In this document: in pieces, positions 1 through 7,681 of the stretch | Layout of the letters: the number at the start of each line of letters is the position of its first letter | Numbering within the stretch: the stretch's first letter is position 1 | Source of the DNA: JBBRVW01 sp038246545 | Lineage (GTDB): Bacteria; Actinomycetota; Actinomycetes; JACCUZ01 | Reading direction: 5' to 3' | DNA: 64,000 nt | Assembly (NCBI GenBank): GCA_038246545.1 | Contig: JBBRVW010000027.1 | Coordinates: 1-64,000 of the forward strand | Notes under the pieces: model-generated | Told to the model about the DNA's origin: nothing | The model's database searches: none | Seen by the model: only the letters and a program-made list of their open reading frames with translations | Program-made: the position numbers and the translations under genes

Positions 1-426
1 GGGCTGGGCCCCGGGGGGGGGGTCCGGCGGGCCCCAGCCACGTCCACCACCTCCGGCAGCAGCGGCGCCACCACCGACGGCACCGGGTCCGGCAGCTCGA
101 CGGGGTCGACCGGGTCCTCGAGCTCGACGGGGTCGTCGGGGTCGTCAGGGTCGTCGACGGTCACCGGGGCCACCGCGCAGACCCGGTGGGGCCCGGTCCA
201 GGTGCAGATCACCGTCACCGGCGGGCGGATCACCGACGTCGCCGCCGTGCAGTACCCGAACGGCAACGGCCGGGACCAGCAGATCAACTCCTACGCGCTG
301 CCGGTGCTGGCCCAGGAGGCGGTCGCCGCCCAGAGCGCGCTGATCGACCACGTGAGCGGAGCGAGTGTGACCAGCGGCGGCTACGTGCAGTCGTTGCAGT
401 CGGCGATCGACAAGGCGAACCTGTGA
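1..426 (+). CDS. FMN-binding domain protein, 5' end outside window
   Basis: The frame is open from base 1 to a TGA at 424-426. The first 57 or so codons encode a low-complexity Gly/Ser/Thr linker. The last 75 residues match the FMN-binding domain (FMN_bind): VQVQITVTGGRITDV, then INSYALPVLAQEA, then the conserved end AQSALIDHVSGASVTSGGY. In this family the Thr of the S(G)AT/S-x-T motif carries covalently bound FMN, attached by ApbE; here the motif reads SGASVTS. The protein is probably a secreted or membrane-tethered flavin electron carrier, but the N-terminus is not in the window. Its stop overlaps the GTG of the following apbE remnant by 4 bases, so the pair was once coupled. Confidence 0.8.
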   Translation, partial: GLGPGGGVRRAPATSTTSGSSGATTDGTGSGSSTGSTGSSSSTGSSGSSGSSTVTGATAQTRWGPVQVQITVTGGRITDVAAVQYPNGNGRDQQINSYALPVLAQEAVAAQSALIDHVSGASVTSGGYVQSLQSAIDKANL

Positions 427-896
427 GTGACGCGGGTGTCTCAGCTGCCCGGCTGCTCGGCCCGGCCCCGGAGCAGCGCGCCTGGGTGGAGCAGGTGATG
501 GGGATGTCGGAGAGCATCCACCTCCGCGGCCGCGCGTCCGGTCCGCCGGCTGCGAGGCCGCCGTGCGCGCGGCGTATGACGGGCTCCGGGCTGTCGACGA
601 GCTGTTCTCGCCGTACCGGACGGACAGCGACGTGAGCTGGTGGCGGGGTCGTCGGGCTGTGCGAGCCGCGTAGCGGCGAACCGGTCGAGGAGGTGTTGTC
701 GGTGACCGTGGTCGGGCCGTCGCTGCTGTGGGCCGACGTCCTCGCGACCGCGGCCTTCGTCCTCGGCTGCGACGGTCTCGACCTGGTCGAGACCGTCGCG
801 GGCTACGAGGCGCTGGTCGTCGACCGCGTCGGCGGCGTCCGGACGACCCCCGGGCTGGTGGTGCCTCAGGCGCGCACCGAGGACATGTCGGCGTAG
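423..896 (+). pseudogene. apbE: apbE (FAD:protein FMN transferase) remnant
   Basis: Three pieces of an ApbE-like protein lie in different frames. Piece one (423 to about 540) contains VEQVMGMSESIHLRG, the family N-terminus. Piece two (548-673, shifted frame) reads CEAAVRAAYDGLRAVDELFSPYRTDSDVS, the next conserved block, and ends at TAG 671-673. Piece three (about 672-896, first frame again) reads EEVLSVTVVGPSLLWADVLATAAF and GYEALVVD, the C-terminus. The central part of the enzyme, including the FAD- and metal-binding core, is absent. This is a frameshift plus a large internal deletion, so the gene cannot make active enzyme. ApbE normally flavinylates FMN-binding domains like the one encoded immediately upstream. 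Confidence 0.8.
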
Positions 897-1876
897 CGGT
901 CGCCGAGCGCCGCCCCCTGCGGTGCGACCTCGTCGAGCACGGCCAGGTCCTTGTCGGTCAGGGCGACGTGCACGGCGGCGGCGTTCTCCTCGAGGTAGGC
1001 GACCCGCTTGGTGCCCGGGATCGGCACCACGTCGTCGCCCCGGGCGAGCACCCAGGCCAGCGCGAGCTGGCTGGCCGTCACGCCCTTCTCCTCGGCGATC
1101 TCGCGCACCCGGTCGACCAGCTCGAGGTTCTTGGCGAAGTTGTCGCCCTGGAACCGCGGGTGGTGCTTGCGGAAGTCGTCGTCGTCGAGGTCGTCGAGGC
1201 TGCGGATCTGGCCGGAGAGGAAGCCGCGCCCGATCGGGGAGTAGGCGACGAAGCCGATGCCGAGCTCGCGCACCGTGTCGAGGACCCCGTCGTCCTCGAC
1301 GTCACGCGTCCACAGCGACCACTCGGTCTGCAGCGCCGTGACGGGGTGCACGGCGTGCGCCCGGCGGATCGTCCCGGGCGCGGCCTCGGAGATGCCGAGG
1401 TGGCGCACCTTGCCGGCCTGCACGACCTCGGCCAGCGCGCCCCAGGTCTCCTCGACCGGGACGGACCGGTCGACCCGGTGCTGGTAGTAGAGGTCGACGT
1501 GGTCGACGCCGAGGCGCTGCAGCGAGGCGTCGATGGCGGCGCGGACGTAGTCGGGACGGCCGTTGATGCCGATCCGGCTGCCGTCCTCGCCGCGCTCGTT
1601 GCCGAACTTGGTCGCGAGCACCACCTCGTCGCGGCGGCCGGCGACGGCCTTCCCGACGAGCTTCTCGTTGGTGAACGGCCCGTACATGTCGGCGGTGTCG
1701 AGGAACGTCACGCCGAGGTCGAGCGCGCGGTGGATCGTCGCGATGGACTGCGCCTCGTCACCGGTGCCGTAGAACTCGGACATGCCCATGCAGCCGAGTC
1801 CGACGGCGGAGACCTCGAGGGCGGCGGCGGCGGAGCCGAGGGTGCGGGTCTGGGTGACGGTGGGGGTGTCGGTCAT
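866..1876 (-). CDS. Aldo/keto reductase
   Basis: 336-residue NADPH-dependent aldo/keto reductase, full length for the family. The N-terminal LGSAAAALEVSAVGLGCMGMS is the beta-hairpin and first strand of the barrel. The catalytic tetrad is visible: Asp60 and Tyr65 in DTADMYG, Lys90 in ATKFGN, His133 in YYQHRVD. The C-terminal VPIPGTKR is the cofactor-binding loop. It most resembles the subgroup of general stress or aldehyde reductases; the substrate cannot be told. The start ATG at 1876 has an AGGAGGG ribosome site just upstream. The 3' end runs about 30 bases into the degraded apbE tail on the other strand. Confidence 0.9.
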   Translation of the reverse strand: MTDTPTVTQTRTLGSAAAALEVSAVGLGCMGMSEFYGTGDEAQSIATIHRALDLGVTFLDTADMYGPFTNEKLVGKAVAGRRDEVVLATKFGNERGEDGSRIGINGRPDYVRAAIDASLQRLGVDHVDLYYQHRVDRSVPVEETWGALAEVVQAGKVRHLGISEAAPGTIRRAHAVHPVTALQTEWSLWTRDVEDDGVLDTVRELGIGFVAYSPIGRGFLSGQIRSLDDLDDDDFRKHHPRFQGDNFAKNLELVDRVREIAEEKGVTASQLALAWVLARGDDVVPIPGTKRVAYLEENAAAVHVALTDKDLAVLDEVAPQGAALGDRYADMSSVRA

Positions 1877-1936
1877 GCCCTCCTGCCTACCCGCCCCACG
1901 GCGTCCTTGCAGCGCCCAGCGGATCCGCCGGGGCAG

Positions 1937-2227
1937 TCATCGCGCGCCGAGCAGGCGGAGCGTGGGGCGCTCGTCGGCGACCATCCGGAGCAGCTCCCGG
2001 TAGGTCTCGACGACCTCGACGGGTGCCCGGCCGAGCCGGTCGCCGGCCGCCTCGGCCAGCGCGGCGCACAGCTCGGCCAGCTGGAGGGCGGTGTCGACGA
2101 GCACTGCGGGGTGGCGCTGGATCTCGGCGAGCGCCTCGTCGCGGGCCTGCCGTGCTGCACCGGCGGGCGCGGCGTCGAGGTGGCTGCGCACCAGGGCGAG
2201 GACGGGATCGTGGGCGTCGTCGGTCAT
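1937..2227 (-). CDS. Hypothetical protein, 96 aa
   Basis: Small, soluble, mostly helical protein rich in Ala, Leu and Glu, starting MTDDAHDPVLALVRSHLD. There is no signal peptide, membrane segment or recognisable motif. It lies between the aldo/keto reductase and the divergent phoP. No clear ribosome site precedes the ATG. The codon pattern is like its neighbours, so it is probably real, but the family is unknown to me. Confidence 0.5.
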   Translation of the reverse strand: MTDDAHDPVLALVRSHLDAAPAGAARQARDEALAEIQRHPAVLVDTALQLAELCAALAEAAGDRLGRAPVEVVETYRELLRMVADERPTLRLLGAR

Positions 2228-2292
2228 GCCGGGAGCGTGTCCGGCCCCCTGGACAGAACCCGGGCGGCAACCGTTCTAGGCTCGGGGGCAGC

Positions 2293-2310
2293 CCACAGCG
2301 ACCTCACAGG
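2293..2310 (+). promoter_or_regulatory. Candidate PhoP box upstream of phoP
   Basis: Direct repeat CCACAGC-GACC-TCACAGG: two 7-base units separated by 4 bases. The Mycobacterium tuberculosis PhoP box is TCACAGC-N4-TCACAGC, so 12 of 14 positions and the spacing agree. It ends about 74 bases before the chosen phoP start, a position suited to autoregulation. A similar repeat lies at 4615-4632. Confidence 0.5.
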
Positions 2311-2383
2311 CAGTGCCCAGGGGCACACCAGGCTGCCGACCGACGATCGGGCCATGAGCGCGACGACGACAGAGGGACGATCC

Positions 2384-3103
2384 GTGACCACAGCGACCGA
2401 CCGCACGCCCGAGGCGAGGCTGCTCGTGGTCGACGACGAGCCGAACATCCTCGAGCTGCTCGCCACCAGCCTGCGCTTCGCCGGCTTCGAGGTGGCGACC
2501 GCCACCAACGGCCGCGAGGCGCTGGCGGAGGCCCGACGGCTGCGACCCGACCTGGTGGTCCTCGACGTGATGATGCCGGACATGGACGGCTTCGCCGTGG
2601 TCCGACGCATGCGCGGCGAGGGCACCACGGCACCCGTGCTGTTCCTCACGGCCCGGGACGCCACCGAGGACAAGGTCACCGGGCTCACGGTCGGTGGCGA
2701 CGACTACGTCACGAAGCCGTTCTCGCTGGAGGAGATCGTCGCCCGCATCCGCGCGGTCCTCCGGCGTACGTCGGGTGCGAACGCGGCCAACGACGAGCGC
2801 GCCCGGCTGGTCTTCGCCGACATCGAGCTGGACGACGACACCCACGAGGTGTGGAAGGACGGCGTGCTGGTCTCGCTGTCGCCCACCGAGTTCAAGCTGC
2901 TGCGCTACTTCATGCAGAACGCCGGCCGGGTGCTCTCCAAGGCGCAGATCCTGGACCACGTGTGGCACTACGACTTCGGCGGCGAGGCGAACGTCGTCGA
3001 GTCCTACGTCTCCTACCTGCGCCGCAAGGTCGACACGTCCGAGCCGCGGCTGCTGCACACCCTCCGAGGCGTGGGGTACGTGCTCCGGGTGCCGCGCGGG
3101 TGA
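2384..3103 (+). CDS. phoP: OmpR-family response regulator, PhoP type
   Basis: 239-residue response regulator. The receiver domain (about 12-125) has the acidic pair Asp17-Asp18, phosphoacceptor Asp61 in VVLDVMMPDMDGF, Thr89 and Lys111 (YVTKPFS). The winged-helix DNA-binding domain (about 140-235) ends with the typical VVESYVSYLRRK and HTLRGVGYVLR. The whole sequence closely resembles M. tuberculosis PhoP, for example LLATSLRFAGFEVATATNG and LSPTEFKLLRYF. GTG 2384 is chosen because AGAGGGA lies 8 bases upstream; an in-frame ATG at 2354 has no ribosome site. The stop overlaps the histidine kinase start by 4 bases. A PhoP-box-like repeat upstream suggests autoregulation. Confidence 0.92.
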   Translation: MTTATDRTPEARLLVVDDEPNILELLATSLRFAGFEVATATNGREALAEARRLRPDLVVLDVMMPDMDGFAVVRRMRGEGTTAPVLFLTARDATEDKVTGLTVGGDDYVTKPFSLEEIVARIRAVLRRTSGANAANDERARLVFADIELDDDTHEVWKDGVLVSLSPTEFKLLRYFMQNAGRVLSKAQILDHVWHYDFGGEANVVESYVSYLRRKVDTSEPRLLHTLRGVGYVLRVPRG

Positions 3104-4656
3104 ACCTTGCCGAGTCGTCGCGCTCCGTCCTGCAGCGGGTCCCGCTGCGGGTCACCCTGGTCGTCGCGCTCGTCCTGCTGGCGGCGGTCGGCCTCACCAC
3201 GACCGGTGCCGTGGTCACGGCCCAGCTCACGGGCTACCTCGTCGACCAGGTCGACCAGGACCTCACCCGGCTCGCAAGCCGTCCACCCGGTGACGGCCAG
3301 GGCCGGGGAGCCGGGTCGGACGACGATCCGTTCCAGACGAGCCGCGACGAGTACTACGCCTTCGCCACGACCGCCGGTGTGGTGCCGGCAACCGGCGAGG
3401 AGACGACCAACGGTGCCGCGCCGCCCGATCTCACGGCGTCCCAGATCAAGGACGAAGCTGGTCGGAAGCCGTTCGACGTCGGCTCTGTGGGCGGCGGGTC
3501 GCAGTGGCGAGTCGTCGTGCGGCCGGTCACGTTCACCAACCCGGGCCAGGGCACCAGCAGCCAGGGTTTGTACGTCCGCGCCGTCTCGTTGTCGGACGTC
3601 GAGGACACCACCAACCGTCTGGTGCTCGTCGAGCTGCTCGTCGGTGCCGCCGTCCTGCTGTTGCTCGGCGGGCTGGCGTACGTCGTCGTCCGCACATCCT
3701 TGCGCCCGCTGCGCGAGGTCGAGGGCACCGCCGCCGAGATCGCGGCGGGCGACCTGACCCGGCGGGTGCCCGAGGGTCATCCCCGCACCGAGGTGGGCCG
3801 GCTGTCGCAGGCGTTCAACGGGATGCTCGGCCAGATCGAGCAGGCGTTCCGGGCCCGCGAGGCGTCCGAGAACTCGGCGCTGGCGTCGGAGGAGCGGATG
3901 CGGCGGTTCGTCGCCGACGCCAGCCACGAGCTGCGCACGCCGCTGACCTCCATCCGCGGCTTCGCCGAGCTGTACAGGCAGGGCGCGGTCACCGGTCCGG
4001 ACGACCTTGACCGGGTGATGGGGCGGGTCGAGCAGGAGGCGGCCCGGATGGGCCTGCTCGTCGAGGACCTCCTGCTGCTCGCCCGCCTCGACCAGCAGCG
4101 TCCCCTCGAGCAGGAGCCGGTCGACCTGCTCGGCGTCGTCGGCGACGCCGTGCACGACGCCCGGGTCCTGGCGCCGGACCGCGAGATCGGCCTGGACGTC
4201 GGCGAGGGCGCACCGGTCGTCCTGGGCGACGAGAGCCGGCTGCGCCAGGTCGTCACCAACCTGGTGTCGAACGCGCTCACCCACACCCCGGCGGGCACTT
4301 CGGTCACCGTGTCGCTCGAGGTCAACGCGGCCGAGGACGACGGCCCGGACCGGGTCCTGCTCGGGGTCGCGGACCAGGGGCCGGGGATGTCCGAGGCGGA
4401 CCGGGCCCAGGTGTTCGAGCGGTTCTACCGCGCCGACCCGTCCCGCACCCGGGCCGCCGGCGGCAGCGGGCTCGGCCTGTCGATCGTGGCCGCCCTGGTC
4501 GCGGCGCACGGCGGCCGGGTCGGGGTGCAATCGGCTCCCGGCTCCGGAAGCCGGTTCCTCGTCGAGCTGCCGCAGCACGTGAACGGCTCGACGGTGCCCG
4601 GACTCGCGGCAGGCGCACAGGCTGGTCACAGGTTGTCGGGGCAGGATGTGCGCTGA
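3100..4656 (+). CDS. phoR: Sensor histidine kinase, PhoR type
   Basis: 518-residue membrane kinase. TM1 lies at about 17-40 (VTLVVALVLLAAVGLTTTGAV), followed by an extracellular sensor of about 125 residues, then TM2 at about 172-192. A HAMP segment follows (LRPLREVEGTAAEIAAGDLTRRV). The HisKA domain has phosphorylated His276 in DASHELRTPL. The HATPase domain has the N box (VVTNLVSNALTHT), G1 (VADQGPGM), the F box (VFERFYRAD) and G2 (GGSGLGLSIV). It starts at GTG in a GTGA overlap with the response regulator, so the two are translationally coupled and form a pair. The signal is unknown. Confidence 0.92.
   Translation: MNLAESSRSVLQRVPLRVTLVVALVLLAAVGLTTTGAVVTAQLTGYLVDQVDQDLTRLASRPPGDGQGRGAGSDDDPFQTSRDEYYAFATTAGVVPATGEETTNGAAPPDLTASQIKDEAGRKPFDVGSVGGGSQWRVVVRPVTFTNPGQGTSSQGLYVRAVSLSDVEDTTNRLVLVELLVGAAVLLLLGGLAYVVVRTSLRPLREVEGTAAEIAAGDLTRRVPEGHPRTEVGRLSQAFNGMLGQIEQAFRAREASENSALASEERMRRFVADASHELRTPLTSIRGFAELYRQGAVTGPDDLDRVMGRVEQEAARMGLLVEDLLLLARLDQQRPLEQEPVDLLGVVGDAVHDARVLAPDREIGLDVGEGAPVVLGDESRLRQVVTNLVSNALTHTPAGTSVTVSLEVNAAEDDGPDRVLLGVADQGPGMSEADRAQVFERFYRADPSRTRAAGGSGLGLSIVAALVAAHGGRVGVQSAPGSGSRFLVELPQHVNGSTVPGLAAGAQAGHRLSGQDVR
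4615..4632 (+). promoter_or_regulatory. Candidate PhoP box inside phoR 3' end
   Basis: Direct repeat GCACAGG-CTGG-TCACAGG, 7 + 4 + 7 bases like the one upstream of phoP, sharing the TCACAGG unit. It matches 11 of 14 positions of the M. tuberculosis PhoP consensus. It ends 55 bases before the next gene's start at 4688 and could drive that gene separately from phoPR. Confidence 0.4.
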
Positions 4657-4687
4657 CCGACCGCCGTCCGAGCGCCAGGAGACCCCG

Positions 4688-5389
4688 GTGTCCTTCCCCG
4701 AGCCGCCCGCCGAGTCGCGTCCCGGGGACGAGGCGTCGCCGCTGTTCGGTCCGACCGAGGCGCTGGAGTCGCACCCCGAGCAGTCGTCCGGTGGTCGCCG
4801 ACGGGTCGTCGTCACCGCCGCTCTCGCGGTGCTGGGGCTGGCGGCCGCCGGCGTGACCGGCGCGGTGCTCGTGCGCGGCGGCGCCGAGCCGACGGCGCTG
4901 GCTGCAGCCACCTCGACGCCCTCCGCGTCACCCTCCGCCGGCACTGACGGCCGTGTCGAGCGGCACGGCTTCCGCGGCGGCCCCGCGATGATGGGGCTGG
5001 CCGGCGCCCTGCACGGCGAGCTGGTGGTGCCGGGCGGAAGCGGCGGCTACCAGACCGTGGTGGTCCAGCGCGGCACCGCCACGAAGGTCGGCAGCGACTC
5101 GATCACCGTGACGAGCGACGACGGCTTCACCGCGACCTACGACGTCCCGCCGGACACCCCGGTGGGCGCCCGGCGCGAGGGCCTCGGCAGCATCACGACC
5201 GGGGCGAACGTCGTCGTGATCGCGGACAAGAAGGGCAGCACCCTCACCGCCACGCACGTCATGGACCTCGACAGCATCCGCGCCGGCATGGGCGGCTTCG
5301 GCAGGCACGGCGGACCCGGCGACGACGGCGACGGGCCGGGCGTCCCGGCACCCACCGCCTCGTCCGAGGGCAGCTCGTACGGCGCCTGA
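4688..5389 (+). CDS. Membrane-anchored extracytoplasmic protein (DUF5666-like)
   Basis: 233 residues. A Pro/Glu/Ser-rich cytoplasmic tail of about 38 residues ends in GGRRR. One transmembrane helix follows (VVVTAALAVLGLAAAGVTGAVLV, about 39-60), then an outside domain. That domain contains a small beta fold, GTATKVGSDSITVTSDDGF through TGANVVVIADKK, like the DUF5666 or OB-like repeats of actinobacterial envelope proteins. The C-terminus is low complexity and rich in Gly, Asp and Ser. GTG 4688 has AGGAGA 6 bases upstream; an upstream in-frame ATG at 4646 inside phoR lacks one. Position after phoPR and a PhoP-box-like repeat suggest it is part of the same response. Function unknown. Confidence 0.7.
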   Translation: MSFPEPPAESRPGDEASPLFGPTEALESHPEQSSGGRRRVVVTAALAVLGLAAAGVTGAVLVRGGAEPTALAAATSTPSASPSAGTDGRVERHGFRGGPAMMGLAGALHGELVVPGGSGGYQTVVVQRGTATKVGSDSITVTSDDGFTATYDVPPDTPVGARREGLGSITTGANVVVIADKKGSTLTATHVMDLDSIRAGMGGFGRHGGPGDDGDGPGVPAPTASSEGSSYGA

Positions 5390-5630
5390 GGTCGCCCGCG
5401 TCGCACCTGGTCCGCCTGCCCGGGTCCTGTCAGACCACCCGAAGTGGCCCCGCCCGACGGGCGGAGAGCACCCCTCGAGCGCTGCCACTTCGCTGGTCAG
5501 GCCACCGATCCCGGTCAGGGACCGACGGCGAGGAAGGTGCGCCGAGCGGCGTCCGATCCTGGCGGGTCTGACAGCGTCACCAACGGCGGGTCAGCCTGGA
5601 GTCCGAACGTGACGCCATCACCCCGTCTCG
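5390..5630. other. Intergenic region with an imperfect inverted repeat
   Basis: No gene is seen. Arms at about 5431-5448 and 5484-5501 are complementary (GAAGTGGC pairs with GCCACTTC, and GACCA with TGGTC, with one bulge). Between them lies a smaller perfect stem, CGCCCG-A-CGGGCG. It could act as a transcription terminator after the 4688 gene, though there is no T-run. Confidence 0.4.
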
Positions 5631-5636
5631 TAGGGT
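5631..5636 (+). promoter_or_regulatory. -10 element, candidate leaderless promoter of the DUF3817 gene
   Basis: TAGGGT ends exactly 7 bases before GTG 5644, so transcription would start at or next to the start codon. The same arrangement precedes several other genes in the window. Confidence 0.4.
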
Positions 5637-5643
5637 CGTGGTC

Positions 5644-6057
5644 GTGACCGCTCCCGCTGTGCCGCCGACCGCCGTCACCGCCGCCGGCGTGCTCCTCCGC
5701 TACCGCGTGATGGCCTACGTGACCGGTGTGGTGCTCGCCCTGAGCTGCCTGGTCGGCCTCAGCTTCTGGCCCTGGTACGTCGGCGAGGGTGCGGCCGGCG
5801 TCCTCTGGACGGCGCACGGCTGGCTGTACGTGCTCTACGTGGTGGCGGCGTTCCACCTGGCGTACCGGCTGCGCTGGAAGCCGGTCCGCACGCTGCTGGT
5901 GCTGCTGGCGGGGACCGTGCCCCTCATGTCCTTCGTCGCGGAGCGGCGAGTGACGGCGGACCTGCACCGTCAGGGCCAGGACCAGAACCGTCCGGACCGG
6001 GCGGGTCAGGAGCCGGCTGCCGGCTCGGGTCCCGCTGCTCCAGCACCGCGCGCCTGA
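5644..6057 (+). CDS. DUF3817 family membrane protein
   Basis: 137 residues, small integral membrane protein. Helices are visible at VMAYVTGVVLALSCLVGL, HGWLYVLYVVAAFHLAYRL and TLLVLLAGTVPLMSFVAE. The motifs HGWLYVLYVVAAFHLA and LAGTVPLMSFVAERRVT are the DUF3817 signature. Members are common in Actinobacteria, next to cytochrome or growth genes, with no proven function. GTG 5644 is preferred over GTG 5638 because it sits 7 bases after a TAGGGT hexamer. The hydrophilic C-terminal tail overlaps the 3' end of the SURF1 gene on the other strand by about 130 bases. Confidence 0.8.
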   Translation: MTAPAVPPTAVTAAGVLLRYRVMAYVTGVVLALSCLVGLSFWPWYVGEGAAGVLWTAHGWLYVLYVVAAFHLAYRLRWKPVRTLLVLLAGTVPLMSFVAERRVTADLHRQGQDQNRPDRAGQEPAAGSGPAAPAPRA

Positions 6058-6778
6058 GCACCACCCACCAGAAGAACACCGCCGCCCCGGCGAACAGCCA
6101 CCACTGCAAGGCGTAGGCCAGGTTGCGCCACCGGCCCACGCCGCCGCCCGCGGCCGCCTGGGCGGTCACGGGCACCGGTCGCGCCGCAGCGGCCGGCTGC
6201 TCGGTGCGCAGCGCCAGGAAGCCGTCGTAGAGGTCCGCCGGGGGGTAGGGGAGCGCGTCGAGGACCGTCACCGTGGCGACGTACGGCAGCTGGTCGGCGC
6301 CGACGTCGGTGACAGCACCGTCCGCCGGGCCGTCCTCCGAGCGCTGCAGCAGGCCCACCAGCGAGACCTGGCCGGCGGGCGCCGCGGTGGTCGCGTCGTC
6401 CTTGGTCGGGACCCAGCCGCGCACGACCGGCAGCACGCCGTTCCGAGTGCGCAAGGCGGTCACCACGAGGAAGCCGCTCCGGTCGCCGCGCGGCTCGGTG
6501 CGTCCCGGGACCAGGCGGGTGCTGGACGCGTCGTAGCTGCCGATGGCCTGGACCCGCCGGCCCAGGACGTCGTGGTCCAGTCGCCCGCCGGGAGCGCTGA
6601 GCCGGTCGAGCGGCACGGCGGCAGAAGGCTGCGGTGCTGCCGCGTCGCCCTTGTCCTCGAAGGACCCCAGCTGCCACCTCCCCAGCCAGGTGAACGAGAC
6701 GAGGACCACGACGAGCAGCAGGTGCCAGGCGAGCCACCGTGGCTGCAGGGCGAAGCCCATGACCCGGCGCACTGTCAC
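5924..6778 (-). CDS. SURF1 family protein
   Basis: 284-residue SURF1-type protein, an assembly or stability factor for the aa3 cytochrome c oxidase. It has the characteristic two transmembrane helices at its ends. The N-terminal one is LAWHLLLVVVLVSFTWLGRWQL, containing the conserved LGRWQ. The C-terminal one is NLAYALQWWLFAGAAVFFWWVVLRR, containing the conserved YALQWW. Between them lies the extracytoplasmic domain (GRRVQAIGSYD, VVRGWVP). After the last helix comes a Pro/Gly/Asp-rich tail of about 37 residues. The tail reaches into the convergent DUF3817 gene. No oxidase subunit gene is in the window. Confidence 0.88.
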   Translation of the reverse strand: MTVRRVMGFALQPRWLAWHLLLVVVLVSFTWLGRWQLGSFEDKGDAAAPQPSAAVPLDRLSAPGGRLDHDVLGRRVQAIGSYDASSTRLVPGRTEPRGDRSGFLVVTALRTRNGVLPVVRGWVPTKDDATTAAPAGQVSLVGLLQRSEDGPADGAVTDVGADQLPYVATVTVLDALPYPPADLYDGFLALRTEQPAAAARPVPVTAQAAAGGGVGRWRNLAYALQWWLFAGAAVFFWWVVLRRAVLEQRDPSRQPAPDPPGPDGSGPGPDGAGPPSLAAPRRRT

Positions 6779-6798
6779 CGCTCCAACCTACGGGCTGC

Positions 6799-6804
6799 CA
6801 GGAT
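6799..6804 (+). promoter_or_regulatory. -10 element, candidate leaderless promoter of tesB
   Basis: CAGGAT ends 7 bases before ATG 6812. No Shine-Dalgarno sequence is visible before the gene, which fits a leaderless transcript. Confidence 0.35.
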
Positions 6805-6811
6805 CGTCGCC

Positions 6812-7681
6812 ATGCCCCAGTCGGTCGACGAGCTGATCGCCCTGCTCGACCTCGAGACCCTCGAGGAGGGCCGCTACCGCGGCCGCCAGCCGGACACCGC
6901 CCTGCAGCGAGTCTTCGGCGGCCAGGTCGCCGGCCAGGCGCTGGTCGCCGCGGCGCGCACCACCGGCGCCGACCGCCTGGTGCACTCGCTGCACGCGTAC
7001 TTCCTGCGGCCCGGTGACACCCGCGTCCCGATCGTCTACGACGTCGAGCGCACCCGCGACGGCCGCGCCTTCAGCACCCGGCGGGTCGTCGCCCGGCAGC
7101 ACGGCGTCGACGGTGCGCCGATCTTCTACATGTCCGCGTCCTTCCAGGCGCCGGAGGAGGGGTTGGACCATCAGGACCCGATGCCGGAGGTGGCGCCGCC
7201 GGAGGAGTGCCCCGAGCTCGGCGACGTCCTCGCCCGCCTCACGAAACGACCGCGGGACGAGTGGGACCGCGAGTGGGCGGCCCTCGACGTCCGGTACGCC
7301 GGCGACACCCGGTCCGACCGCGAGCTCGACGGCAGCGCGCACCCGGCGCAGTCGCGGGTCTGGCTGCGCGCCGCCGGACCGCTCGGCGACGACCCCGCGG
7401 TGCACGCAGCGGTGCTCGCCTACGCTTCCGACCTCACGCTGCTCTCCGCGAGCGTCCTGCCGCACGGCACCTGGATCGGCGACCCGCGGCTGCAGCCCGC
7501 GTCTCTCGACCACGCGATGTGGTTCCACCGCCCGCTGCGCGCCGACGAGTGGCTGCTCTACGACCAGGTCTCGCCGTCGGCGTCAGGGGGACGCGGGTTC
7601 GCGACCGGCAACCTCTTCGCCATCGACGGGCGGCTGGTCGCCACCGCCGTCCAGGAGGGTCTGGTCCGGCTCCGCCGCTGA
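6812..7681 (+). CDS. tesB: Acyl-CoA thioesterase II
   Basis: 289-residue TesB with two fused hot-dog domains, the normal length. Conserved blocks: LLDLETLEEGRYRG at the N-terminus, RVFGGQVAGQALVAAARTT (first hot-dog helix), LVHSLHAYFLRPGD, DGRAFSTRRVVARQ, then SLDHAMWFHRP (with the family Asp) and ATGNLFAIDGRLVATAVQEGLVR. It hydrolyses medium- and long-chain acyl-CoA to fatty acid and CoA in the cytoplasm. ATG 6812 starts the homologous sequence; the frame is open further upstream but that stretch is antisense to SURF1. Its last 99 bases overlap the 3' end of the convergent MFS-cNMP gene. Confidence 0.92.
   Translation: MPQSVDELIALLDLETLEEGRYRGRQPDTALQRVFGGQVAGQALVAAARTTGADRLVHSLHAYFLRPGDTRVPIVYDVERTRDGRAFSTRRVVARQHGVDGAPIFYMSASFQAPEEGLDHQDPMPEVAPPEECPELGDVLARLTKRPRDEWDREWAALDVRYAGDTRSDRELDGSAHPAQSRVWLRAAGPLGDDPAVHAAVLAYASDLTLLSASVLPHGTWIGDPRLQPASLDHAMWFHRPLRADEWLLYDQVSPSASGGRGFATGNLFAIDGRLVATAVQEGLVRLRR

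Noticed and set aside
1..30. Long G-run at the window start as a regulatory G-quadruplex
   Set aside because: It lies inside the open frame at the cut edge and looks more like a homopolymer artefact or contig end; no evidence for function.
728..2353. Very long open frame running into phoP on the plus strand
   Set aside because: The part before phoP is antisense to the aldo/keto reductase and small hypothetical gene, has no homology, and arises because GC-rich DNA lacks stop codons.
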